Shown here in pieces: positions 1-7,150 of a DNA stretch of 64,000 nt. Below the pieces are notes generated by a model. It had not been told where the DNA came from and ran no database searches. It saw only the letters and a program-made list of their open reading frames with translations. Position 1 is the stretch's first letter. Each line of letters begins with the position of its first letter. The translations under genes were made by a program, and so were the position numbers. This DNA comes from Actinomycetota bacterium (GTDB taxonomy: Bacteria > Actinomycetota > Acidimicrobiia > Acidimicrobiales > Palsa-688), in the NCBI GenBank assembly GCA_021323695.1, contig JAJPKN010000037.1:1-64000 (forward strand). Direction: 5' to 3'.

Positions 1-473
1 AGGGGAAGCAAAAAGGGCCTCCGGGACGGGGTGGAAGGAGGGGCATCCCTGCTCTGAGGTGAAAGCCCGAGCACACGGCACCGGGTTTTTCGGGAGCTAG
101 TAGTCTAGTGGGCCCTAGTGGCCGCCGAGGCGCCGGGCATGGTCGCGCCATGCTCAGGCCCTCCGCCCAGGTCCCTGGTGGCGCCCGGGCCGTTGCTCCC
201 ACCTGGACCGGCGCCAGCAGACCACCCCGGGCGCAGACGACCACCCACACGCCGACGTCCGCTCAGCGCGTCCGCGACCTGGCGGGCCACCTTGACCGTC
301 TAGCGTCGCGGGGGCTACGGGCCGCCGTTGGTGCCGGGCTCGGCCAAGGCCCCGATGGCTGCCGCCAGCCCCGCGCCGGGCACGGCTGCCTGCTTGGGCA
401 CTACGCCCGGCCGGCGCGCCCGGTCCCTCGGCAGTTCAAAGTGGTTCGCTCGCCTGCCTGACGCCGGCCCGCC
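1..473. other. No recognisable gene at the left edge
   Basis: I recognise no protein, RNA gene or terminator here. The open frames on both strands translate to Arg/Pro/Ala-rich low-complexity peptides that look like GC-driven noise. The one visible oddity is three CTAG tetranucleotides within 22 bases (97-100, 105-108, 115-118), a normally rare word. The 3' end of a gene lying left of the window cannot be excluded. Confidence 0.4.
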
Positions 474-761
474 TCAGCGGCGCCGCTGGTGGGCCAGCCA
501 GGTCTTCCGTAGCTTACGGCGCTCCTCTTCGGTGGTGCCTCCCCAGATCCCCGATTCCTGGTTGGTGGCCAGGGCAAATTCAAGGCAGCTCTCCTTCGCC
601 TCGCAGGTCGCGCAGACGGCCTTGGCGCTGGTGATCTGTTCCAGGGCGGGCCCGGTGCTGCCGATCGGGAAGAACAGGTCGGGGTCAGTGTCCCTGCAGG
701 CCGCCTTCTCGCGCCAGTCCTCTATGTCCCACTCGATGCTGCGGGTCCAAGTCAGGGCCAC
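474..761 (-). CDS. whiB1: WhiB1-like Fe-S transcriptional regulator
   Basis: A 95-residue WhiB-family protein. Four cysteines (C22, C50, C53, C59) have the 28-3-6 spacing of WhiB1 and would hold a 4Fe-4S cluster. The DPDLFFP, GPALEQI and GIWGGTTEEERR segments match WhiB1 better than WhiB2. WhiB1 is an essential nitric-oxide-responsive regulator that binds the principal sigma factor in mycobacteria. The C-terminus is basic, as expected for DNA contact. I chose GTG at 761 because AGGAGG lies six bases upstream. An ATG at 833 in the same frame would add 24 unconserved residues and has no ribosome site. The gene stands alone, with a CRP-like palindrome and a possible -10 box upstream. Confidence 0.9.
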   Translation of the reverse strand: MALTWTRSIEWDIEDWREKAACRDTDPDLFFPIGSTGPALEQITSAKAVCATCEAKESCLEFALATNQESGIWGGTTEEERRKLRKTWLAHQRRR

Positions 762-855
762 GGGCTGCCTCCTGGCGTGAGTTGTGGTGTGTACATCACC
801 GGTCAAGATCAGGCCGGTGACCCGCGGCAGCAAAGCATGCTTGGGCCCGGCAACT

Positions 856-871
856 TGTGAACATTTTCACT
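856..871. promoter_or_regulatory. CRP-like palindrome upstream of whiB
   Basis: The sequence reads TGTGA-N6-TCACT, one base away from the canonical cAMP-receptor-protein half-site pair TGTGA-N6-TCACA. It lies about 95 bases upstream of the whiB start. In Mycobacterium tuberculosis whiB1 is under CRP control, so the position is biologically plausible. Binding is inferred only from the match. Confidence 0.5.
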
Positions 872-916
872 TGCACCGCTCAAAGCCACAAGAGCTGTGA
901 GGTGGTACGGACAGAA

Positions 917-922
917 AGTATA
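917..922 (-). promoter_or_regulatory. Candidate -10 box for whiB (TATACT)
   Basis: On the minus strand TATACT is a near-perfect -10 hexamer. A TTGCGA 19 bases further upstream is a weak -35 candidate. A transcript from here would carry a leader of about 150 bases and the CRP-like palindrome would lie inside the transcribed leader. A second promoter downstream of the palindrome is equally possible. Confidence 0.4.
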
Positions 923-982
923 GCGGTAGTAGTTGCCGGTCTCGCAAGGGTTCTTGCTGGATGTTGAGTGGCATAGTTCACA

Positions 983-1036
983 CCGGGTCGGGCCGCTGGC
1001 GCCGGGTCGGGCCGCTGGCGCCGGGTCGGGCCGCTG
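983..1036. repeat. 19-bp tandem repeat, 2.8 copies
   Basis: Copies begin at 983, 1002 and 1021 with a strict 19-base period; the first two are identical and the third is cut after 16 bases. It lies between whiB and the lipid-kinase stop codon and is not in a recognisable gene. Confidence 0.8.
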
Positions 1037-1067
1037 CACCCGGTCCGGCTGCCCGCGCCCGGCCGGG

Positions 1068-2057
1068 CTAGGGCACCACCAGGCGCAGGGCCTGTTGGGC
1101 CCAACGCAGCTCGATGAAGTCGGTCTCGCCTATGTAGTCGCCATCGAGCTGGTAGGGCATGGGCCGCTCCCCGCGCAGGGTCGCCTTCTGGGTGCCGCTC
1201 AGCGTGCGCACATTGCGCCACGGGCCCGGCGTGCCCCGCTTCCTCAGGGCGCCCGTCACGACCGGTAGCAGCGTGCTCAGCGACAGCGACCCGAAGGTGA
1301 CCAGGGTGAGCGGCGTCTCGAGCGAGGTCCCGGGGGCCACGCGCACCGGGCGGTCGCCGAGGAAGGTGTAGGGGTCGGTGTTGAGGCAGATGCAGAAGTA
1401 GCCCGACTGGGGACCGCCGGTGGGCGTCCCCGCCTTGGCTGAGGCCCAGCTGGACGCTGGCACGCCGGGACGTGCCCCGCCGGGCCGTGCCTCTAGCGTC
1501 GTGGCCTCCAGGCGGAACGTGGGCCTCCGCCTGTCGTAACCTATGGCCCATGTGTACAGGGCCGCAGCTATGAACAGCGCCGGCCCGGCATAACGCTTGA
1601 GGAACGAGAGCCTCTCCACCTGGGCCACGACCGCGGCGTCGAAGCCTATCCCGGCGTGGAACAGGAAATAGCGGCCGTTCAGCTGGCCCAGGCTGACGCT
1701 CTTCACCGACCCCTTGGCCAGGGCACCCAGCAATTGCCCGGTCGCCTCTATCGGGTCGTTGGCCATGCCGACCGTCCGGGCGAAGACGTTGGTCGAACCC
1801 CCGGGCAGCACGGCCAAAGCGGTCTGGCTGTGGGCGAGCCCATTGGCCGCTTCGTTGAGGGTGCCGTCGCCTCCCAGTACGGCTACGCAGTCGTAGCCAT
1901 CGGCTGCCGCACCCTGGGCCAGCCGGGCGGCGTGCCCCCTGCGGTTGGTCTCCCGCAGGGTGACTTCATGGTCGGCCGACAGAGCCTTTTGGACCACCAC
2001 CCGGTCCCGGGCTGTCACCGATGACGCCGACGTGTTGACGACGAGCATCAAGCGCAT
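1068..2057 (-). CDS. Diacylglycerol/lipid kinase (DAGK catalytic domain)
   Basis: A 329-residue protein of the bacterial DgkB/YegS lipid-kinase family, which phosphorylates diacylglycerol or a related lipid with ATP at the membrane. The nucleotide-binding motif GGDGTLNE is at residues 62-69, PGGSTN follows near 85, and the family's C-terminal DGDY lies near 306. A hydrophobic segment near residues 165-180 may be membrane-associated. The substrate cannot be read from sequence. It begins 12 bases after the sigma-factor stop, so it is probably the third gene of the rsbW-sigF operon and would be expressed with the stress sigma factor. ATG at 2057 is used; a second ATG three codons later is possible. 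Confidence 0.85.
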   Translation of the reverse strand: MRLMLVVNTSASSVTARDRVVVQKALSADHEVTLRETNRRGHAARLAQGAAADGYDCVAVLGGDGTLNEAANGLAHSQTALAVLPGGSTNVFARTVGMANDPIEATGQLLGALAKGSVKSVSLGQLNGRYFLFHAGIGFDAAVVAQVERLSFLKRYAGPALFIAAALYTWAIGYDRRRPTFRLEATTLEARPGGARPGVPASSWASAKAGTPTGGPQSGYFCICLNTDPYTFLGDRPVRVAPGTSLETPLTLVTFGSLSLSTLLPVVTGALRKRGTPGPWRNVRTLSGTQKATLRGERPMPYQLDGDYIGETDFIELRWAQQALRLVVP

Positions 2058-2069
2058 GGGGTGGTACCG

Positions 2070-2819
2070 TCAGCCCGTCCCGGTGGCGAGGCGCAAGCGG
2101 GCTACGCTACGCGCCAGCAACCTGGAGACGTGCATCTGGGAGATGCCGAGCCGCTCGGCGATCTCCGACTGGGTGAGGCCCTCGAAGAAGCGCATGTGCA
2201 AGACCAGCTGTTCGCGCCGGGGCAGCTGGGCCAGAAGAGGCGACAGGGTGGCCCGGCTTTCCACGTCGCCGAGGGAGGCGTCTTCGTCGCCCAGGCGCAT
2301 GCCCAGCGTCTCGCCTTCGTCCCCGGCTGCGGGCGCGTCCAGCGACGTGGACCGGTAGGCCTGCCCGGCTTCCAGCGCCTCCAGCACCTCTTCTTCGGAG
2401 ACCCGCAGCTCGGCCGCCACCTCAGCGATGGTGGGGGACCTCCCCAGCTGCTGGCTGAGCGTGCCGACCACCTTGCCCAGCCGCAGGTACAGCTCCTGCA
2501 TGCGCCGCGGGGCCCGTACCGCCCAGCCCTTGTCGCGAAAGTGGCGCTTCAGCTCGCCCACGATGGTCTGGGTCGCGTAGGTGGAGAACTCCGCTCCCCG
2601 CTCAGGGTCGAAACGGTCCACCGCTTTGATCAGGCCCAGCGAAGCCACCTGGACCAGGTCGTCCAAGGCTTCGCCGCGGTTGGCGAACCGGCGGGCCAGG
2701 TACTCAGCCAGCCCCAGGTGGGCCGAGACGAGCTCGTCCCTGAGCCCTGGGTCACGGCTGGAGGCGTAGGCCGCGAACTTCTCTTTGAGCTCCAAGCGCC
2801 GGTCCGGCTCTGGGCTCAC
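2070..2819 (-). CDS. sigF: SigF/SigB-type general stress sigma factor
   Basis: A 249-residue group 3 sigma factor. Region 2 is at about residues 30-100, with core-binding and -10 recognition segments such as DDLVQVASLGLIKA at 53-66. Region 3 follows, and region 4 near 205-243 has the helix-turn-helix LTQSEIAERLGISQMHVSRL. Length and order match SigF of mycobacteria and SigB/SigF of Bacillus. The GTG start at 2819 overlaps the TGA of the upstream anti-sigma gene (GTGA), which implies translational coupling and fixes the start; longer in-frame readings would run through that gene. Activity is probably held in check by the upstream anti-sigma factor. Confidence 0.9.
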   Translation of the reverse strand: MSPEPDRRLELKEKFAAYASSRDPGLRDELVSAHLGLAEYLARRFANRGEALDDLVQVASLGLIKAVDRFDPERGAEFSTYATQTIVGELKRHFRDKGWAVRAPRRMQELYLRLGKVVGTLSQQLGRSPTIAEVAAELRVSEEEVLEALEAGQAYRSTSLDAPAAGDEGETLGMRLGDEDASLGDVESRATLSPLLAQLPRREQLVLHMRFFEGLTQSEIAERLGISQMHVSRLLARSVARLRLATGTG

Positions 2820-3232
2820 GGCCCTTCCCCTGCCCGCTGGTGCCCGGGCTGGGCCGGGCCGGTAGCCCGGTGCTTGACGAGCAGGAAGCGGGCCCCGCCA
2901 GGGCCGTCCGAGAGGCTGTGCTCGTCCACCAGGGCCTTGAGGACCACCTCCGAGATCGGGGCCCACTGCAGGCTGACCGGTGAGGGGAAGTGGCCCTCGC
3001 CCACGATGGCGATGCCCGCCTCGGTGAGCTCGAAGCGCAGTTCGAGGGTGCCGTCCCGGCCTCGGGCGCCGGTAAGGGCGAAGCACATCTCGTCAACGGC
3101 CAGGCGCAGGTCTTCGACTTGGTCGTAGGTGAAGCCGAGCCTGGTCGCCAGGCCCCCCGCCGTCACCCGGGCCAGGCCCAGGAACTCCGGTTTGGCCGGT
3201 ATGACCAACCTCACCTCGTCCCCGCTGCTCAC
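2816..3232 (-). CDS. rsbW: Anti-sigma factor, UsfX/RsbW-like
   Basis: A 138-residue protein of the GHKL ATPase anti-sigma family. The segment VEDLRLAVDEMC near residues 40-51 closely resembles mycobacterial UsfX. As in UsfX, the Asn of the classical kinase N-box is missing, so nucleotide binding or kinase activity may differ from Bacillus RsbW. It would bind and inhibit the sigma factor encoded immediately downstream, with which it shares a GTGA overlap. GTG at 3232 is preceded by AAGGAG eight bases upstream, a good ribosome site. No anti-anti-sigma gene is seen next to it. The identification rests on local similarity and gene context. Confidence 0.83.
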   Translation of the reverse strand: MSSGDEVRLVIPAKPEFLGLARVTAGGLATRLGFTYDQVEDLRLAVDEMCFALTGARGRDGTLELRFELTEAGIAIVGEGHFPSPVSLQWAPISEVVLKALVDEHSLSDGPGGARFLLVKHRATGPAQPGHQRAGEGP

Positions 3233-3466
3233 TGGGAACGCTCCTTCCTCGGTCGTCGGGCGTGCTGGCCTACGGGGTGCGCCGAGCTGCTGGCCCGGAC
3301 GGCCACGCTACTACCGCTCTACCAGGCCGCCGCCCGCGGCTCGGGCCCGCGCCCCGGGCGGCCCCCACCCCCGCGTCCCTGGGGCTCCCGTCTTTGCTCA
3401 AAAGCAGCGTCGAGGGCCGGTGCTGGCCGGTGGTGGCCGGTGCGGGCCAGTGGGTTGGGAGGCCGT

Positions 3467-4246
3467 TCATATGAGCGGCCAGGGCAAGGGGAAGTCCCCG
3501 GTGGGCTCAGGGAAAGCCCCTTCGTCGAGGGCTCGGGCGGCGCGCCGGGCCAGCGCCCTCGCCTCGGCGCTGTCCAGGAGGCAGGCCAGTGCCTCGGGGA
3601 CGGCCCCTTGGGCCAGTGGCTGCAAGTCGGTGACCAGTTCGGGGCCAAGGGGCTCACCGGCGAAGTCCCATATGACCGTGCGGAGCTTGGGGGCCGAGTG
3701 GAAGCACAGCCCGTTGTCGATGGCCCAGATCTTCCCGTCTTGGCCCAGCAGGCAGTGGCCGCTCTTGCGGTCGGCGTTGTTGGCCACCAGGTCGAAGGCG
3801 GCCACTTTGCGCAGCTGCGGCCACCATCGAGGTTGCTTCACCAGGGTGAAGTAGTGCTCGCCGGGAGCCGCGTCTACGCAAAGCTGCAGGGAGCCGGGCC
3901 CCAGGGGCCCGTCCTGGCGTGCTGCCGTCGGGGGCACCAGGCCCCAGCCCAAGAAGCGGTCCAGCTCGTAGGCGGCGACCTCGCGGCGCCACAGCCCGGG
4001 AGGGAAGTCCCATAGCCTGCGCTCGCCTCGTTCCGGCTTGTAGATGGCTGCCAGCTCGCTCTGCCCGTCACGCACCTCGGCGAGGAAGGTGGCGTTGGAG
4101 CTCCAGGTGATCCTTGCCTTCAGCACCACTTCGCCCTGGCTGAGCACGCTGAGGACGTGCTCGGCTGCCGCCCCCGGCGGGGGGGCCGCTCCTCCGGCTG
4201 TGCCCGGTCCCTCAGGTGCTGTCCCCGCCCCCCTGGGTGCCCTCAC
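3467..4246 (-). CDS. SCO1664-family HipA/PI3K-like kinase
   Basis: A 259-residue protein of the actinobacterial SCO1664 family, which has a phosphatidylinositol-kinase/HipA-like fold. Visible kinase elements are a lysine (K70) in AIYKPERGERR, the catalytic-loop-like NNADRKSGH at 156-164, and the metal-site-like IWAIDNG at 173-179. The first 30 residues are Ala/Pro/Gly-rich. Substrate is unknown; it may phosphorylate a protein or a small molecule. GTG at 4246 overlaps the stop of the DUF3090 gene as GTGA, so the start is well supported by coupling. It is the last gene of a three-gene operon with DUF3090 and a histidine phosphatase, an association I know from other actinobacteria. Confidence 0.8.
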   Translation of the reverse strand: MRAPRGAGTAPEGPGTAGGAAPPPGAAAEHVLSVLSQGEVVLKARITWSSNATFLAEVRDGQSELAAIYKPERGERRLWDFPPGLWRREVAAYELDRFLGWGLVPPTAARQDGPLGPGSLQLCVDAAPGEHYFTLVKQPRWWPQLRKVAAFDLVANNADRKSGHCLLGQDGKIWAIDNGLCFHSAPKLRTVIWDFAGEPLGPELVTDLQPLAQGAVPEALACLLDSAEARALARRAARALDEGAFPEPTGDFPLPWPLI

Positions 4247-4758
4247 AGCGCGGGAGCGCGGTGGCCGTTCAGCTTCGGGCACGAATGGTCCTCGCCCAAG
4301 GGGTAGCCGCACAGCGGGCAGGGGGGGCGGCCGGCTCGCACCAGGGCCTTGCCTCGTTCGATCAGGGCGGCGGCCTGCTCCCGGCTGACGGCCAGCCGGG
4401 CGACCGCGCCCCCCGAGCCTGTGCCCGCCTGGCCCTGTTCCTCCGAGCTCACTTCGAGCGCCACTATGACCACCTTGTCGGCGGCCGCGTCGTAGCTGAG
4501 TTGCATGGCCCCCACCGCCCATTCGGCTACTACTGGCTCCTCGAGCTCGACGTCTGGCTCCGGTGGCGTCGGGCTGGCCAGGTCGGACAGGACCTCGTCC
4601 AGGCCGCCGGCCAGCAGCAGGACCTGTTCCTTTTCCAGCTTGAGGGAGACGAGCTGGTCGTCTTGGCGAGCCTGCAAGTAGAAGGTACGCTTGCCGGGCG
4701 GGCCGATGGCTCCCAGCGTTACCCGGCTGGGGTTGGTGAGGTCGAACGACGAGCTCAT
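4243..4758 (-). CDS. DUF3090 family protein with C-terminal zinc site
   Basis: A 171-residue protein of the actinobacterial DUF3090 family (Rv2134c-like), function unknown. Residues 1-60 are beta-rich and include a GPPGKRTFYLQA segment. The middle carries an acidic, Pro-rich stretch. The C-terminus has a compact putative zinc site with C147, C150, H158, C160 and H166. Its ATG overlaps the phosphatase TGA upstream (ATGA), and its own TGA overlaps the kinase GTG downstream. The tight coupling implies that all three proteins are needed in similar amounts and perhaps form a complex. Confidence 0.85.
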   Translation of the reverse strand: MSSSFDLTNPSRVTLGAIGPPGKRTFYLQARQDDQLVSLKLEKEQVLLLAGGLDEVLSDLASPTPPEPDVELEEPVVAEWAVGAMQLSYDAAADKVVIVALEVSSEEQGQAGTGSGGAVARLAVSREQAAALIERGKALVRAGRPPCPLCGYPLGEDHSCPKLNGHRAPAL

Positions 4759-5438
4759 CGCCGGCCCCTGCCCGCAAGCGGCACGAGGTCGGCCAGTTGG
4801 TCGCGCCCGGCCAGCCAGTTGACCGCCCCCACGCTCGGCCCCTCGTCGGTGTACAAGACGCTGCTGAGCGAGCCCGGCGCGACGAACAGCCGCTGGAACA
4901 TGTCGAAGTGCATCCCCAGGGCGTCTGCCAGCACGGCCTTGATGGGGTCGGCGTGAGAGACGACCACCACGCTTTCGCCCGGGTGCTTGTTGGCCAAGGA
5001 GCGCACCGTGCTCACGGCCCGGGCATGCATGTCGAGCATCGCCTCCCCGCCAGGGAAATGGAAGGCGCTCGGGTGGTGCAAGACCGTCGGCCAACCCGGC
5101 TGCCGGCTCAGCTTCCGCAGTTCCATGCCCGCCCACTCGCCGGTGTCGCCGTCGACCAGGCCGGGCTCCAGCTGGGGCACCAGGCCGAGGACCTCCCCCA
5201 GCACGGCCGCCGTCTGCTGGGCCCTCGCCAGCGGGGAGGCGTACAGGTGGGAAAGGGGGAACAGGCTGGCCCGCCAGTGGGCTATGAGCTCGCCCACCGC
5301 CTGGGCCTGGGCTCGTCCCTGCTCCGACAAGCTGGGCCCGGCACCCCTTTCTGGTAGCTCCTTGCCCGTGGTCGCCGCCGTGCCGTGCCTGACGAGGAGC
5401 ACGAGGACGGCTCGGGGGGCGTTGCGGCGCGTCGGCAT
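4755..5438 (-). CDS. Histidine phosphatase family protein
   Basis: A 227-residue phosphoglycerate-mutase-like phosphatase. The catalytic LLVRHG is at residues 14-19 with phospho-accepting H18. SPLARAQQTA supplies the second arginine, GDTGEWAGM carries an acidic residue, and SHADPIK supplies the second histidine. The family removes phosphate from sugars, metabolites or proteins; the substrate is unknown. It is the first gene of the operon with DUF3090 and a kinase-like protein. ATG at 5438 is supported by TAGTTT eight bases upstream on the minus strand, consistent with a leaderless transcript. A GTG at V11 is an alternative start. Confidence 0.85.
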   Translation of the reverse strand: MPTRRNAPRAVLVLLVRHGTAATTGKELPERGAGPSLSEQGRAQAQAVGELIAHWRASLFPLSHLYASPLARAQQTAAVLGEVLGLVPQLEPGLVDGDTGEWAGMELRKLSRQPGWPTVLHHPSAFHFPGGEAMLDMHARAVSTVRSLANKHPGESVVVVSHADPIKAVLADALGMHFDMFQRLFVAPGSLSSVLYTDEGPSVGAVNWLAGRDQLADLVPLAGRGRR

Positions 5439-5446
5439 GCCGGTCC

Positions 5447-5456
5447 AAACTAGCGT
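5447..5456. promoter_or_regulatory. Overlapping divergent -10 boxes
   Basis: The minus-strand TAGTTT (5452-5447) serves the phosphatase operon and the plus-strand TAGCGT (5451-5456) serves the glycosylase. The two hexamers share two bases. Each is 7-8 bases from its own start codon, and those starts are only 25 bases apart. Polymerase could occupy only one direction at a time. Confidence 0.55.
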
Positions 5457-5463
5457 CCAGGGG

Positions 5464-6135
5464 GTGAGCCCAGGCGCGCTGGAGGACCTGGCCGCCGAGG
5501 TCGTCGCCTGCCAGCGGTGCCCTCGCCTGGTGGCCTGGAGGCAAGCGGTGGCCGTCCAAAAGCGGGCGGCCTTCAAGTCGGAGGAGTACTGGGGCCGGCC
5601 GGTGCCTGGCTTCGGGGGCACCGGTGCCCGCCTGCTGGTGGTGGGCTTGGCTCCCGCGGCCCACGGTGGCAACCGGACCGGGCGCATCTTCACCGGGGAC
5701 CGCTCCGGTGACTGGTTGTGGGAGGCGCTGTGGCGTGCCGGCTTGGCCAACCAGGCCGAGAGCCGCCACCGTGACGACGGCCTGGAGGTACGCGGGGCCT
5801 GGGTCACGGCCGCGGTCAAGTGCGTTCCCCCAGGCAACCGGCCGCTGCCGGCTGAGAGGGACAACTGCTTTGGTTTCCTGGCCCGGGAGCTGCAACTGCT
5901 GCCGAGCGTCCGGGCCGTGCTGGCCCTGGGCTCGTTCGCCTACGAGGTTTGCTGCCGGCTGCTCGCTGTGAGGCCCCGCCCCGCTTTCGGCCACGGCACC
6001 GAAGTACGGGCCAGCGACGGCCGGTCCATTGTCTGCTCGTACCACCCGAGCCAGCAGAACACCTTCACCGGGCGGCTCACTTCGGAGATGCTGCTATCTG
6101 TGGTGCAGCGAGCCTGGCAACTGGCCAGCGGGTGA
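5464..6135 (+). CDS. udgB: Uracil-DNA glycosylase, family 5 (UdgB)
   Basis: A 223-residue Fe-S uracil-DNA glycosylase that excises uracil and some other deaminated bases from DNA. The family 5 motif GLAPAAHGG is at residues 61-69, without the acidic catalytic residue of family 4. It is followed by RTGRIFTGD and by the C-terminal HPSQQNTFTG beginning at H194. Cysteines in CQRC (16, 19) and two later ones probably hold a 4Fe-4S cluster. GTG at 5464 is chosen because TAGCGT ends seven bases before it. An ATG at 5437 in frame overlaps the opposite gene's ATG and lacks any ribosome site. Confidence 0.88.
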   Translation: MSPGALEDLAAEVVACQRCPRLVAWRQAVAVQKRAAFKSEEYWGRPVPGFGGTGARLLVVGLAPAAHGGNRTGRIFTGDRSGDWLWEALWRAGLANQAESRHRDDGLEVRGAWVTAAVKCVPPGNRPLPAERDNCFGFLARELQLLPSVRAVLALGSFAYEVCCRLLAVRPRPAFGHGTEVRASDGRSIVCSYHPSQQNTFTGRLTSEMLLSVVQRAWQLASG

Positions 6136-6247
6136 ACGACCGGCCCACCCGCAGCATGCGCCGGCCGTCGCTTCCCCCTGTCCGCTGGCCCTACAGGACG
6201 TAGCCGCCCATGACCTGCCTGCAGCTTTGTGCCGGCTCAGCTAGGAC

Positions 6248-7048
6248 ATGACCGGCCTGGGGCTCCCCGTGGGGTGGCCGCCGGGCCCGGGCGAGCTGGC
6301 AGCCCTCCAGCGCCAGCTGGCAGAGGAGGCGGCCCGCCTGGGCCCCGTGGCCCTGCCGTCGCCAGTCGTCTTCGGTGGCTGCTTTGTCGCTTGGGCCACC
6401 GGGGAGGCCGGGCCCGGTCACGCCGGGGACCGGGGCTGGGCGGCCGCCGTGGCCTGGCAGCCGACTGCCGGGGGGAGTGGGGGGGCGCGGCCGACGGGCC
6501 AGGTGCTGGCGGGGGCCCGGCAATGGCCTCGCCAGGCCTCCGACGTGCTCGCCCAGACGGTGGTGCAAGGGCGGGCGCCGGCTCCTTATGCCCGCGGCCT
6601 GCTGGCCCTGCGGGAGGGCCCCCTGCTGGAGGCGGCGGTGAGCGGCCTGCGGCCGCGTCCAAGCCTGCTCCTGGTCGATGCCACCGGCCGTGACCATCCC
6701 CGCCGAGGTGGGCTCGCGCTCCACCTGGGAGCGGTGCTTGGCCTGCCCACGGTGGGGGTGACCCACCGGCCGCTTGTGGCCCAGGGGCCCCTGCCCAGGG
6801 CTTGGGCCCGAGGGGCGCGGGCACCGCTGTGGCTGGGGGACGAGGTGGTCGCGTACTGGGCCTGCACGCGCACCGGGGCCCGGCCCGTCGTTGCCCATGC
6901 CGGGTGGGGGACAAGCGCCGCCCAGGCGGCGGACCTGGTACTCCTTGCCTCTACGGGAGCAGCGCGCTCGCCGGTCCCGCTCCAAGAGGCCCGCCGGGTG
7001 GCGCGAGAGGCCCGGTGGCTGGCTGAGCGGGGCGGGCCGCTCGCCTGA
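6248..7048 (+). CDS. Endonuclease V-like protein, probably catalytically altered
   Basis: A 266-residue protein with the endonuclease V (Nfi) layout; true enzymes cut DNA near deoxyinosine. PYARGLLALREGP near 113-125 matches the family's PYIPGFLSFRE segment and keeps its Glu. LLVDATGRDHPRRGG near 141-155 keeps the second metal Asp. However, the first motif, normally GxD, reads FGGCFVAW with Cys at residue 45 where the essential Asp should be. The later GVAKK reads GVTHR, losing the conserved Lys. The protein may therefore bind deaminated DNA without cutting, or have another role. Neighbouring uracil-DNA glycosylase and ridA fit a deamination theme only loosely. Confidence 0.72.
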   Translation: MTGLGLPVGWPPGPGELAALQRQLAEEAARLGPVALPSPVVFGGCFVAWATGEAGPGHAGDRGWAAAVAWQPTAGGSGGARPTGQVLAGARQWPRQASDVLAQTVVQGRAPAPYARGLLALREGPLLEAAVSGLRPRPSLLLVDATGRDHPRRGGLALHLGAVLGLPTVGVTHRPLVAQGPLPRAWARGARAPLWLGDEVVAYWACTRTGARPVVAHAGWGTSAAQAADLVLLASTGAARSPVPLQEARRVAREARWLAERGGPLA

Positions 7049-7138
7049 GCCCGACACGGGTGAGGCCTCGGCCCGCCCACGGTGGCACCGGCCCACAGGC
7101 CCCCGAGGCCGGCCCGGCAACGGGGCGCTGCCCCCGTC

Positions 7139-7144
7139 TAGCCT
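7139..7144 (+). promoter_or_regulatory. Leaderless-type -10 box (TAGCCT) for ridA
   Basis: TAGCCT is followed by six bases and then ATG at 7151, with no Shine-Dalgarno sequence between. Confidence 0.5.
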
Positions 7145-7150
7145 GTGGTC

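Noticed and set aside
809-1039. Minus-strand 76-codon frame upstream of whiB with several Cys residues
   Set aside because: It crosses the candidate whiB promoter and the 19-base repeat, has no ribosome site, and matches nothing I know.
5437-5439. ATG start for udgB at 5437
   Set aside because: It overlaps the opposite gene's ATG, has no ribosome site, and would place the TAGCGT box inside the coding region; GTG at 5464 fits better.
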